From contig NZ_JAFMYW010000001.1 of NCBI RefSeq assembly GCF_017353175.1, forward strand, positions 930,001 to 994,000: a stretch of 64,000 bases of DNA, in the 5' to 3' direction. Origin of the DNA: Fibrella forsythiae. GTDB taxonomy: Bacteria > Bacteroidota > Bacteroidia > Cytophagales > Spirosomataceae. Every line of letters begins with the position of its first letter. The first letter of the stretch is position 1. A program made the translations under genes and the position numbers. Shown here one piece after another: positions 1 through 8,428 of the stretch. Below the pieces are notes generated by a model. That model was not told the origin of the DNA. It worked only from the letters and a program-made list of their open reading frames with translations, and made no database searches.

Positions 1-99
1 ATGAACATTACCGTGGGGGCCGTTGAGTCACTGCTTCAACGTGCCAACGCCACATTAAAAAAACAACTGGCGAACTGGTACAACTCGATCAGGCCGTAG
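1..99 (+). CDS. RNA polymerase ECF sigma factor, C-terminal end (5' truncated by window)
   Basis: The reading frame is open from the first base to the TAG at 97-99 and encodes about 32 residues. The stretch GAVESLLQRANATLKKQL is the typical last helix of sigma-70 region 4, which binds the -35 side of promoters in ECF sigma factors. Only the tail is inside the window; the ATG at base 1 is unlikely to be the true start. The next genes downstream encode a small membrane protein and a Spy-like periplasmic protein, a common arrangement of ECF sigma, regulator and envelope-stress protein in Bacteroidota. Confidence 0.75.
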   Translation: MNITVGAVESLLQRANATLKKQLANWYNSIRP

Positions 100-130
100 G
101 AATACAAACACCACTATCGTCTAACTGCGT

Positions 131-454
131 ATGGAACCCGAAAAAGACAACTGGATCAATGACGTTATGGGTAGCCTCGACGGGCTAAACCGGACAGAGC
201 CCAGCCCGTTCCTTTTCGCCAGGATCCGGAATCGGCTCTCTACTACCCCATCAACAGCCTACGTACCTGGCCGACTGGTGTGGGTTGTTGCAGCATCGTT
301 TGCCGTATTGGCCCTGCTAAACTGGCAGATACTGGCAGGTATGGCAGGGCAGGGTGTTCAGGAAAAGAACGAGTTGAACACCGTGATCACCGAAATGCAC
401 CTGTATCCTGCCAGCAATCAACTCTATGACCTATGGAGCGGACAAAACTACTGA
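131..454 (+). CDS. Small single-pass membrane protein, possible anti-sigma factor
   Basis: A protein of 107 residues. Residues 1-45 are polar and would be cytoplasmic. One hydrophobic segment (about 48-70, VWVVAASFAVLALLNWQIL) follows, then a short outer tail. It starts 31 bases after the sigma factor stop and overlaps the next gene by 22 bases. Size, topology and position just behind an ECF sigma gene suggest an anti-sigma or sigma-partner protein. No zinc-finger HxxxCxxC motif is visible, so the role is inferred from context only. Confidence 0.6.
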   Translation: MEPEKDNWINDVMGSLDGLNRTEPSPFLFARIRNRLSTTPSTAYVPGRLVWVVAASFAVLALLNWQILAGMAGQGVQEKNELNTVITEMHLYPASNQLYDLWSGQNY

Positions 455-966
455 CCATAGCCGTGATTGGCTTATTGCTGCTAAATCTGGTTACCATTGG
501 ATTTTTGGTGCTACGCCCCGGAAAACCCGGTGGCCGGCCAGAAGATGGACCACCCGGTGGCGAAGGGCCATCCCGGATTATAATTGAGCGGCTTCACTTC
601 GATGACAACCAGCAGGAACGCTATCAAACGCTGATTGAGGCGCATCGGGCACAGACCCGCGAATTGGCTAGCCAATCAGTGCACTTGTACCGCGATTACT
701 ACGGTTTATTAGAGAACGATCAGCCGGATACTGCACAGATTACGTCGCTTAATCGACAGATCGGGCAAAATCAGCGGGAGCAAGCTCAACTGAACTTCGA
801 TCATTTTAACGACATAAAACAGCTCTGCCGCCCAGACCAACAGGCGGCGTTCAGACAACTGGTCAGCGAGCTGAGTCGCTTATTCGGTCGGCAACAGCGC
901 CCGCCTCGCCCTTCGCCTGATGGACAGCCAGAAGGCCCGCCAGCTAATTTGCCTCCCCGCCCGTAG
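433..966 (+). CDS. Periplasmic heavy-metal sensor / Spy-CpxP-like protein
   Basis: A protein of 177 residues with an N-terminal signal anchor (about 7-28), a Pro/Gly-rich linker, a helical charged core (about 45-145) and a Pro-rich tail. The core resembles the LTxxQ helical repeats of Spy/CpxP chaperones, which bind misfolded envelope proteins or sense metals; here the segment LHFDDNQQERYQTL occupies that place. The start overlaps the upstream gene by 22 bases, implying translational coupling. The position behind an ECF sigma and membrane protein suggests an envelope-stress output or sensor. Specific ligands cannot be told from the sequence. Confidence 0.65.
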   Translation: MERTKLLTIAVIGLLLLNLVTIGFLVLRPGKPGGRPEDGPPGGEGPSRIIIERLHFDDNQQERYQTLIEAHRAQTRELASQSVHLYRDYYGLLENDQPDTAQITSLNRQIGQNQREQAQLNFDHFNDIKQLCRPDQQAAFRQLVSELSRLFGRQQRPPRPSPDGQPEGPPANLPPRP

Positions 967-1009
967 GAACGTACCTGATAGGTCGTCTAAACCATAAATC
1001 ACCATCACG

Positions 1010-1807
1010 ATGAACCGAATCCAACTCTTCACAACTTATTGCGGGCTGACGCTCACAACCGGGCTTCTCACGTTCGTAGCCTGCAAGCAATCGACCGACA
1101 CCGTTACGCCGTCGACCACCGGCACAACCAGCACCAGCATGACGGTTGGCACGGGAGTGCCCGACGTGTATAAGAAGATTTACGGCGCTACTGAGATCTA
1201 TGTTGAGGGTACCAATATTGTGATCAAGACGAAGGGGCGACCCGATCATAAAAGCCCATACTATCAGGGAACCCAGTGGGAAAGCACCCTGTACGAAGCC
1301 TACAACGGAACGAACACGAAGTACGCTTCGAACCCAAACCGGATCAGCGAATTTAGCCTGACGTTTAAAATCCCGATGAACCCCGCCGTTGACGCCGCCC
1401 ATGCCGAAACCCCACTGGGTGCCATTGGTGTCTCGCTCAATGGAGTGGCGTTCTATAACCAGTACGCTGCTCAACGGGCGGTATTGACAAACGAGATCAA
1501 CGGGTTCGATCAGTACGCTGGCCATCCACAGCAGCAGGGTCAATACCATTACCACGTTGAGCCAACCTACCTGACCAAGGCAAAAGGGAAAGACGCCCTG
1601 CTCGGCTTTTTGCTCGACGGGTTTCCGGTGTATGGCCCAACCGAGAATGGCAAGACCATTACCAATTCCGATCTGGACAAATACCACGGCCACACCAGCG
1701 CCACGGCCGATTACCCAAACGGCATTTATCATTATCACATCACCGCCGAAGACCCATACCTGAATGGCAGCGGATTCTATGGCAAGTCGGGCACTGTTAC
1801 GCAATAG
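1010..1807 (+). CDS. YHYH domain-containing lipoprotein-like exported protein
   Basis: A protein of 265 residues. The N-terminus is a signal sequence ending at a Cys (about residue 24, TFVACKQ), so it is probably a lipoprotein. The family signature YHYH occurs twice: QYHYHVEP near residue 183 and IYHYHITAED near 244. FPVYGP lies between them, as in the YHYH family (PF14240). The function of the family is not established; the clustered His residues suggest metal binding. It ends inside the signal peptide of the next gene (see the overlap finding) and sits in an operon with an SCO lipoprotein. Confidence 0.8.
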   Translation: MNRIQLFTTYCGLTLTTGLLTFVACKQSTDTVTPSTTGTTSTSMTVGTGVPDVYKKIYGATEIYVEGTNIVIKTKGRPDHKSPYYQGTQWESTLYEAYNGTNTKYASNPNRISEFSLTFKIPMNPAVDAAHAETPLGAIGVSLNGVAFYNQYAAQRAVLTNEINGFDQYAGHPQQQGQYHYHVEPTYLTKAKGKDALLGFLLDGFPVYGPTENGKTITNSDLDKYHGHTSATADYPNGIYHYHITAEDPYLNGSGFYGKSGTVTQ

Positions 1808-2378
1808 TGTTCTCTGCTGGCTACTGCTCGTATTACTTGTCGCCTGCCAGTCGGAAAAGCAGACACCACCAGCCATACCAGCCAGGTACGTTAACAGCGA
1901 CGTACCTGGCTGGCAACAACGTGCCGGCAGCCTGTGGCTGACTGATACCCTCTTCAGCGGCTGGCAGGTTCACATAACACCCTCAGGCGACACCCTCTTC
2001 TGCGGTAGTTTTCTGGCCGGAAAAGCTGACGGTGTACACCGTCAATGGTATGCTTCCGGTCGACTGAGAGAAGAACGTCATTATCATAACGGCTGGCAGG
2101 AAGGTGAACAACGCGGCTGGCACGAGTCAGGAAAACCGGCGTTCGTGTATCAGTTTAAAAACGATGTATACGAAGGCTCGCGTACTGAATGGTATGCCAA
2201 TGGCAAACCGGCTTTGGCGGGCAACTACCACGAAGGTCAGGAAGTGGGCCTTCAGCGTCAGTGGTTCGATAACGGCACGCTGAAAGTCAATTACGAAGTT
2301 CGGAATGGCCGGCATTATGGGTTCACCGGCGTTAAAAACTGTGTCAATGTCTGGGACTCCATCACTGTTACGCATTAG
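1779..2378 (+). CDS. MORN-repeat (YwqK-like) lipoprotein
   Basis: About 199 residues from the ATG at 1779 (an ATG at 1764 is also in frame). A hydrophobic signal with LLVACQ forms a lipobox. The mature part has at least four repeats of the form G.x.W.YxxGxL..xxYxxG, for example QWYASGRLREERHYHNG and EWYANGKPALAGNYHEG. These are MORN-type repeats found in proteins annotated as YwqK-family antitoxins. No toxin gene is adjacent, so the antitoxin name should not be taken literally here. The gene starts 29 bases before the end of the YHYH gene. Confidence 0.7.
   Translation: MASRALLRNSVLCWLLLVLLVACQSEKQTPPAIPARYVNSDVPGWQQRAGSLWLTDTLFSGWQVHITPSGDTLFCGSFLAGKADGVHRQWYASGRLREERHYHNGWQEGEQRGWHESGKPAFVYQFKNDVYEGSRTEWYANGKPALAGNYHEGQEVGLQRQWFDNGTLKVNYEVRNGRHYGFTGVKNCVNVWDSITVTH
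1878..1913. repeat. Head-to-head pair of the ACGTACC motif forming a 14-bp hairpin
   Basis: Two copies of the dispersed motif face each other (GGTACGT at 1885-1891, ACGTACC at 1900-1906). They form a perfect 14-bp stem, 1878-1891 with 1900-1913, around an 8-base loop. The pair lies inside the coding sequence of the MORN lipoprotein, near the mature N-terminus. Confidence 0.8.
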
Positions 2379-3018
2379 CCTCGCCATTACCCTGGCGGCT
2401 GTCGCCATCGCTTGTCAGCTAGACGCAGGTACGTTGTCGGAAGCAACGGTACCCTATTACAACACCCCTGACTTTACGCCTGTCTGGCTGGCTGACCCGG
2501 CTGAGGCGGATCAAAAGATCACGCACCGCATCGCCGATTTTTCCTTCCGGGACCAGACGAATCAACTGGTTACGCAGGAAACGGTAGCGGGCAAAATTTA
2601 CGTTGCCAACTTCTTTTTCACGTCCTGCCCAACGGTCTGTCCAAAGATGACCAGCCTGCTCAAAGCAGTTCAGGACACATTCCGGAAAGAGCCGAAGGTA
2701 GCCCTACTCTCATTCAGCGTCACGCCCTGGATCGATTCTATTCCCCGCCTTCGCCGCTATGCCGACAGCAAAGGCGTCATTGCCGGCAAATGGCATCTAC
2801 TAACCGGGGGTCGAAGTCAACTCTATACCCTCGCCCGCCAATCGTATTTCGCCGAAGACGCCATCGGTTTCACCAAAGACTCGACTGAATTTCTGCATAC
2901 CGAGCACCTGATCCTGGTTGACCAGCAGCGCAGGATTCGCGGCGTGTATAACGGCACCCAACCGCTGGAGATCGATAAACTGATCGCTGACATCAGAGTG
3001 CTGCTGCCGGTTGAATAG
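2347..3018 (+). CDS. SCO1/SenC family lipoprotein
   Basis: About 223 residues from the ATG at 2347; an upstream ATG at 2305 would only add a non-signal extension. The signal peptide ends in VAIACQ, a lipobox. The thioredoxin-like domain has the SCO CxxxC copper site FFTSCPTVCPKM and a distal His in FLHTEHLILV. SCO proteins deliver copper to cytochrome oxidase or act as thiol redox proteins. The start overlaps the MORN gene by 32 bases. Being last in an operon with YHYH and Spy-like proteins suggests metal or envelope homeostasis (inference). Confidence 0.85.
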   Translation: MSGTPSLLRISLAITLAAVAIACQLDAGTLSEATVPYYNTPDFTPVWLADPAEADQKITHRIADFSFRDQTNQLVTQETVAGKIYVANFFFTSCPTVCPKMTSLLKAVQDTFRKEPKVALLSFSVTPWIDSIPRLRRYADSKGVIAGKWHLLTGGRSQLYTLARQSYFAEDAIGFTKDSTEFLHTEHLILVDQQRRIRGVYNGTQPLEIDKLIADIRVLLPVE

Positions 3019-3146
3019 GCAACGTACCCAGGCCAGTTGATCACTTTCCGTGCCCTTATTTTCCAACTTGTACAAATCCAGTCAGAAAGAGGTAAGAATC
3101 ATCAGAAGATAACATTCCGCTAATACCATATAGAATATGGATATAG

Positions 3147-3154
3147 TAGCTTTG
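3147..3154 (+). promoter_or_regulatory. Bacteroidota -7 promoter box (TAGCTTTG)
   Basis: TAGCTTTG matches the TAnnTTTG -7 consensus of Bacteroidota promoters and lies 26 bases before the ATG at 3180. A clear -33 TTTG is not visible, so the match is partial. Confidence 0.5.
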
Positions 3155-3179
3155 TTCCTGAAAACTTATACCAACTTTC

Positions 3180-6100
3180 ATGACTTCATCTCTACAGCGA
3201 GCTTTCTACGCTTGGCTCGGGCTACTCATGCTTTGCATGACGCCAACATGGGTAAGGGCACAAGCGCCTACCGATCTTTTCTTCTCCGAATACATTGAGG
3301 GAAGCAGCAACAACAAAGCCCTTGAAATTTACAACGGCACCGGCTCTGCCATTAATCTGGCTACTGGTCAATACATCATACAGATGTATTTCAACGGCAG
3401 CACTTCAGCCAATACTACTATTACGCTTACTGGCACAATTGCGGCGGGGGGCACGTATGTGGTGGCGCCCACGGCGGCCAACGCCACGATTCTGGCGAAA
3501 GCGAATCAGACCACTACCTCTACGTTCTATAATGGTAACGATGCGGTTGTCCTGCGTAAAGGCGGGACAGGAGGTACGGTGGTCGATGCTATCGGACAGA
3601 TAGGCACTCCTTTTCCGGCGACCGAATGGGGCACGGGACTGACCTCTACAGCTGATAACACCATTCGCCGGAAAGCCGCGTTTTGCAGCGGTGACGTCAA
3701 CCCAACCGATGTATTCGACCCCAGCGTTGAGTGGGATGGTTTCGCTATCGATACCTTCGACGGACTAGGCACGCACTCGGTCAGTTGCGGTGGTGGCGGC
3801 ACGCCAACGCTGCCCTCGGTATCCATCGTAGCCACTGATGCCAACGGCGCAGAAGCGGGTGCTGATCCGATCGTCTTCACGCTATCACGATCGGGCAGTA
3901 CCTCGGCAGACTTAACCGTTAACTATTCGATAGGCGGTTCAGCCACCAACGGCACCGACTTCACTCCGGCGTTGAGCGGTGTGGCAACAATTCCAGCCGG
4001 GCAGTCGTCGATCACGATTACACTGACGCCGGTAGACGATTCGGTCATTGACGCCAACGAAACCATTATCCTCACTATCACGGCCAATGCAGCTTACACG
4101 ATTGGTTCGGCCTCGGCTACGGGCATCATCGCTGACGATGAAATCACGCCAAGCCAGCGTATCCACGATATTCAGGGCGCGGCGCACATCTCACCGCTGC
4201 TAGGCCAAACGGTTAACAACGTACCTGGTATCGTAACAGGATTACGTACCAACGGTTTCTACATGCAGGACCCAAACCCCGACACTGACGACCGCACCTC
4301 AGAAGGTATTTTCGTATTCACCAGCACAGCTCCATCTGTTGCGGTAGGCACGTCAGTGCTGGTCAGTGGCAGCATTGCTGAGTTCCGCTCGGGTGGCAGC
4401 GCAGGCACGAACAACCTGACGGTTACCCAGATTCAGACCCCAACCGTAGTTACGATATCAACAGGGAATGCACTACCAGCGGCAACGCTCCTGGGCAATG
4501 GTGGCCGTACGATTCCAAACATGATCATCGAAGACCAGGTCGGAAATGTTGAAACGGGTGGTCTGGCGTTCGATCCGGCCACAGATGGTATCGACTTCTA
4601 CGAAAGCCTGGAAGCCATGCTGGTGCAGATCAACAACCCGCTGGCGGTTAGTCCAACGGCGCAGTCGGGAGCGGCAGCAGGCGAGCTTTGGGTCGTTGCC
4701 GATAACGGTGCCAATGCCACGATCAAATCGTCGCGCGGTGGCGTGATCGTTAGTGCCAATGATTTCAACCCCGAGCGCATTCAGCTCGACGATACGATTC
4801 TGAACCCGCCAAGCAACGGTTTCCTGACGCCATCGGTGAACGTTGGCGCCCAATTAGGCACGGCGACGGGCATTGTTAACTGGGTGGCTGATAACTACGA
4901 AGTGTTGCTCACGTCGGTACCGACCGTGATCTCAAACGGCTTAACCAAAGAAGTAACCTCGTTGGGAGCCACGGCCAGCCAGCTGACCGTATCGACCTTC
5001 AACGTAGAGAATCTGGCTCCGAGCGACCCAGGCAGCAAGTTTACCAACCTGGCCAACCGGATTGTCACTAACCTGAAAACACCGGACATTCTGTTGCTGG
5101 AAGAAATTCAGGACAATAACGGCGCTACCAACGATGCCGTGGTGGACGCCAGCGTTACGTTCGGCCTGCTCATCAACGCTATTACCAGCGCCGGTGGTCC
5201 TACGTACCAATATCGCCAGATCAACCCGGTCGATGACCAGGATGGTGGTCAGGCGGGTGGCAATATCCGGGTAGGCTTCCTGTTCAACCCAAACCGCGTA
5301 TCGTTCGTTGATCGTCCCGGTGGTACATCAACAGCCGCCACAACCGTCAATAATGTGAATGGTGCACCGCAGTTGTCGTTCAACCCTGGCCGTGTTGACC
5401 CAACCAACCCTGCCTTTGCCAACAACGACGGATCGGGCCCGGCCAGTAACAGCCGCAAGCCGCTGGCAGGTGAGTTTATGTTCAATGGCCAGAAAGTGTT
5501 CATTATCGGTAACCACTTCAGCTCTAAAATTCCCGACGATATCCTGTTCGGCGTTAATCAACCCGCCACACTCTTCAGCGAAGCACAACGCCGCGATCAG
5601 GCTACGGTTGTCCGTAACTTCGTGCAGAGCATTTTGGCTATCGACCCCAACGCCAATGTAGTTGTGCTGGGTGACCTCAACGACTTCGAGTTCTCGGCGC
5701 CGGTTAACATCCTGAAAGGTGCCCCACTCAACGCGCTGATCGAAACGTTACCTGCCAACGAGCGCTACACGTATAATTTCGAAGGCAACTCGCAGACGAT
5801 CGACCACATTCTGGTGAGTAACAGCCTGCTGGGCAAGCTGGATCAGTACGATGTCGTGCACATCAATGCCGAATTTACCAATCCAGACAGCGATCACGAC
5901 CCAAGTGTTGCCCGGTTCACCCTGGCTACGCCCCTGGTACTTTCAGCATCGGCTACGCCTTCGCAATTGTTAACCACCGGTACCACAACGTTATCGGCCA
6001 CGGTCTCGGGCGGTACCACGCCCTACAGCTACACCTTCACCGGACCGGGTACGATTACGCCCAACGGCAACACGGCCACCGTTTCGGGCCTCCCAGCCGG

Positions 6101-7400
6101 TGTGCAGACGTTCACGATCATCGCAGGCGACGCAACGATGCCGCGTAGCCAGACTGTATCGACCACGGTTAGCGTAACGGTGACGGCGATCCAGCTTCAG
6201 GTGCTGCACCGCGACGTTGATAATTACGCTGATAACAACGCCATCCAGCCCGTTTTACAGCTTGTGAATCAAGGTACAACAGCCTTATCGCTGGCCCCGC
6301 TGACGTTGCGTTACTACCTGACCTTTGAAAACCTGACCCAGCAACCAAACCTGTCGGTTACATACGCTCAACTGGGTTCTTCAAACGTTCGAGTGCGTTA
6401 CGTACCGCTGGCTCAACCTCGTCAGGGTGCCTTTGGCTACGTGGAATACAGCTTTACGCAGGGAGCCGGAAGCCTGGCACCGGGTGCTAATTCGGGAGCG
6501 ATCCAGGGCTATTTTACGAAAGCTGATTACTCAGCGCTGAATGAGCTGGACGATTACTCATACGCCACCGTGCGCGACCAATTGGTTGCCAATCCACGCA
6601 TTACCGCCTATTACGATGGCGTGCTGGTTGCTGGTCAGGAGCCAGGAACCGTAACGCCTGTGCGTCAGATTCGGGCCCTTACCGAAAGCAAGAATGGCCC
6701 GTCGGCCACGCAGATCAGCACGTACCTGCAACTGCAAAACGAGGGTAACCTGCCAGTGAACTACAGCGACCTGAAAATCCGCTATTACTTCACTGCCGAT
6801 GGATCTCAACCGCTCAACGTCGAACTGGATTACGCAGCGCTCGGCACGTCGAACGTGCGCACGCAGATCGTCCGCCTGAATACGCCATTAGCTAACGCGG
6901 ATACGTACCTGGAACTGAGCTTTGCTAATCTGGGCCAATTTGCGCCGCTGAGCAACACAGGCCTTATCCGGTATCGCATTAGCAAAACCGATGGTCGCTT
7001 CAATCAGGCCAACGATTACTCGTACCAGGAGCGGCCGGAGAACCTGTTTCAGAACAGCCGCGTAGTGGTGTATGTAGGTCAGGAAATTGTGTGGGGTCAG
7101 GAACCAGGTGCTAACGGCCGTCGGTCGGTAGAAGCCGAGCCTATGCCCGAATTGACCGTACGCCTGCTGGGTAACCCCGTTCAGGGCGACGCCCAGGTAG
7201 AAGTTACCGGCGCAATCGGGCAGCCACTTCACTATGTCCTGACCGACTTGAGCGGCCGCACCATCGTTGAGCATCAGGTTGAGCAGGCGGCGGCGGCAGA
7301 TCGCCAAACCTTCAAGCTGGGCAACCAGCCAGCGGGTCTGCTGCTGCTCCGCGTAAATACGCCAACGCAGGCCAAGACCGTTAAGGTCATTCGGCACTAG
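3180..7400 (+). CDS. Secreted multidomain endonuclease/exonuclease with lamin-tail, Calx-beta, two CBM3-like modules and T9SS tail
   Basis: A protein of 1406 residues. A signal peptide (1-27) is followed by a lamin-tail domain (about 30-195), a Calx-beta domain (about 213-328) and an OB-fold-like segment typical of ExeM/NucH nucleases (about 330-595). An endonuclease/exonuclease/phosphatase (EEP) domain follows (about 600-910), with FNVEN, LLLEEIQD, GNHFSS, GDLNDFE and SDHDP holding the usual catalytic residues. Next come an Ig-like segment (to about 1000), two copies of a CBM3-like module (about 1004-1160 and 1164-1315; each has RYYLTF or RYYFTA and ends in GQEPG) and a T9SS type A sorting domain (from about 1323). 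It probably degrades extracellular DNA at the cell surface. Joining a nuclease to cellulose-binding-type modules is unusual. Confidence 0.85.
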   Translation: MTSSLQRAFYAWLGLLMLCMTPTWVRAQAPTDLFFSEYIEGSSNNKALEIYNGTGSAINLATGQYIIQMYFNGSTSANTTITLTGTIAAGGTYVVAPTAANATILAKANQTTTSTFYNGNDAVVLRKGGTGGTVVDAIGQIGTPFPATEWGTGLTSTADNTIRRKAAFCSGDVNPTDVFDPSVEWDGFAIDTFDGLGTHSVSCGGGGTPTLPSVSIVATDANGAEAGADPIVFTLSRSGSTSADLTVNYSIGGSATNGTDFTPALSGVATIPAGQSSITITLTPVDDSVIDANETIILTITANAAYTIGSASATGIIADDEITPSQRIHDIQGAAHISPLLGQTVNNVPGIVTGLRTNGFYMQDPNPDTDDRTSEGIFVFTSTAPSVAVGTSVLVSGSIAEFRSGGSAGTNNLTVTQIQTPTVVTISTGNALPAATLLGNGGRTIPNMIIEDQVGNVETGGLAFDPATDGIDFYESLEAMLVQINNPLAVSPTAQSGAAAGELWVVADNGANATIKSSRGGVIVSANDFNPERIQLDDTILNPPSNGFLTPSVNVGAQLGTATGIVNWVADNYEVLLTSVPTVISNGLTKEVTSLGATASQLTVSTFNVENLAPSDPGSKFTNLANRIVTNLKTPDILLLEEIQDNNGATNDAVVDASVTFGLLINAITSAGGPTYQYRQINPVDDQDGGQAGGNIRVGFLFNPNRVSFVDRPGGTSTAATTVNNVNGAPQLSFNPGRVDPTNPAFANNDGSGPASNSRKPLAGEFMFNGQKVFIIGNHFSSKIPDDILFGVNQPATLFSEAQRRDQATVVRNFVQSILAIDPNANVVVLGDLNDFEFSAPVNILKGAPLNALIETLPANERYTYNFEGNSQTIDHILVSNSLLGKLDQYDVVHINAEFTNPDSDHDPSVARFTLATPLVLSASATPSQLLTTGTTTLSATVSGGTTPYSYTFTGPGTITPNGNTATVSGLPAGVQTFTIIAGDATMPRSQTVSTTVSVTVTAIQLQVLHRDVDNYADNNAIQPVLQLVNQGTTALSLAPLTLRYYLTFENLTQQPNLSVTYAQLGSSNVRVRYVPLAQPRQGAFGYVEYSFTQGAGSLAPGANSGAIQGYFTKADYSALNELDDYSYATVRDQLVANPRITAYYDGVLVAGQEPGTVTPVRQIRALTESKNGPSATQISTYLQLQNEGNLPVNYSDLKIRYYFTADGSQPLNVELDYAALGTSNVRTQIVRLNTPLANADTYLELSFANLGQFAPLSNTGLIRYRISKTDGRFNQANDYSYQERPENLFQNSRVVVYVGQEIVWGQEPGANGRRSVEAEPMPELTVRLLGNPVQGDAQVEVTGAIGQPLHYVLTDLSGRTIVEHQVEQAAAADRQTFKLGNQPAGLLLLRVNTPTQAKTVKVIRH

Positions 7401-7416
7401 GTTAGTTTGATTGAAC

Positions 7417-7450
7417 AAAAAGGGCCACCGGTTATCCGGTGGCCCTTTTT
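7417..7450. terminator. Bidirectional intrinsic terminator
   Basis: A perfect 15-bp stem (7417-7431 with 7436-7450) around the loop TTAT, with five A on the left and five T on the right. It can stop transcription in both directions. It lies 16 bases after the nuclease gene and between converging genes. Confidence 0.9.
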
Positions 7451-7464
7451 GTTATGGTATTATG

Positions 7465-7555
7465 TTGCTTACGCGTGCTGGGTTGCTTTTTTGCTATGGG
7501 CCCTTCGACAGGCTCAGGGCCTATAGCAAAAAAGCAACCCAGCACGCGTAAGCAA
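7465..7555. repeat. Long perfect inverted repeat, 33-bp arms
   Basis: Arms 7465-7497 and 7523-7555 are exact reverse complements. The 25-base loop (7498-7522) holds GGCCCTTCGACAGGCTCAGG, itself partly self-complementary. The repeat lies between convergent genes, next to an already complete terminator at 7417-7450. A second termination role is possible but would be redundant. Confidence 0.9.
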
Positions 7556-7599
7556 TCCATGTGCAAGCAAAATGATACCTAACCTTAACGAGACAACGT

Positions 7600-8304
7600 C
7601 TATTTCAAACTCCCCATACCACCATCAACGCCGATGATCTGGCCGGTAATCCAGGAAGCCTGATCGCTGAGCAGGTAAGCCGCCATGCTGGCAATATCGG
7701 CTGGTGTACCAACCCGATTCAGGGGGTGACGCTTATCAGCTGCTTCCCGTTTTTCGGGTGTGCCCAGCAAGCCTTTTGATTCGGCAAGTGGCGTATCGGT
7801 CAGCGAAGGCGCTACCGCGTTGACGCGTATGGCTAACGGAGCAAACTCAGCAGCCAGCGACTTGGTCAATCCCTCAACGGCCGATTTGGCTACCGAAACG
7901 GATGAGTGAAGACCCATACCCAGTTTTGCCGCTACTGTACTGAATAGCACAATGCTGGATCCTTTCGGCTTTTTCAACGCAGGTAAGGCCGCATGGATAG
8001 CAGAAACAGCGCCTAACACATTGATTTGCAGATCAGCCTGATAATCGGCTGGCTGTAGGCGTTGGAACGGCTTCAAGTTGATAGTCCCCGGTGCATACAC
8101 CAAGCCGTGAAGCGTGTCGGGCAACTGGTTCAGCGCGTCGATAGCGGGTTCGTTCACATCCCAGTGCATATGGGTCGATGTGATCCCTTCCGGCTGCCGG
8201 CGACCGGCTGTGAACAAGGTGGCCCCCTGCTCTTGAAGCGAAAGAGCCAGTGCGTGGCCGATGCCCGAACTGGCTCCGATAATGAGAATATTCTTGCCTT
8301 GCAT
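7600..8304 (-). CDS. SDR-family protein with the catalytic Tyr replaced
   Basis: A protein of 234 residues with a Rossmann fold: GASSGIGHA near residue 10 binds NAD(P), RVNAVAPSLTDTPLA follows, and the C-terminus is the usual GQIIGVDGG. The active-site motif YxxxK reads VSVAK in HSSVSVAKSAVEGL, so Tyr is Val while the Lys remains. Ser occurs in VLFSTVA. From memory, a subfamily of bacterial SDRs has the same change, so it is probably not a sequencing error; the reaction is uncertain. The downstream neighbour is convergent. Confidence 0.8.
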   Translation of the reverse strand: MQGKNILIIGASSGIGHALALSLQEQGATLFTAGRRQPEGITSTHMHWDVNEPAIDALNQLPDTLHGLVYAPGTINLKPFQRLQPADYQADLQINVLGAVSAIHAALPALKKPKGSSIVLFSTVAAKLGMGLHSSVSVAKSAVEGLTKSLAAEFAPLAIRVNAVAPSLTDTPLAESKGLLGTPEKREAADKRHPLNRVGTPADIASMAAYLLSDQASWITGQIIGVDGGMGSLK

Positions 8305-8312
8305 GTAAAGAA

Positions 8313-8425
8313 AGTTTACAGTTTTCTGTCTACCGTTTTCTGTTGCGATACTACTCAGTAGATACGTGTCTTATCAGCGCATCTTAGCAGCGCAGCAGAA
8401 AATGGTAAACAGAAAACTGTAAACT
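8313..8425. repeat. Inverted repeat, 34-base arms with three mismatches
   Basis: Arms 8313-8346 and 8392-8425 pair with three mismatches around a 45-base loop. It fills the whole gap between folE and the SDR gene, both on the minus strand, and ends 4 bases after the folE stop. It could terminate folE or process a shared transcript. Confidence 0.85.
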
Positions 8426-8428
8426 CTG

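Noticed and set aside
944-1876. Long open frame on the minus strand opposite the YHYH gene
   Set aside because: It mirrors a recognisable plus-strand gene and shows no protein-like features; it is a shadow frame.
1779-2378. Toxin-antitoxin system based on the YwqK-like name
   Set aside because: The gene has MORN repeats and a lipobox, but no adjacent toxin gene exists.
6888-7418. Minus-strand open frame inside the nuclease gene
   Set aside because: It is antisense to CBM3-like and T9SS domains and runs into the terminator.
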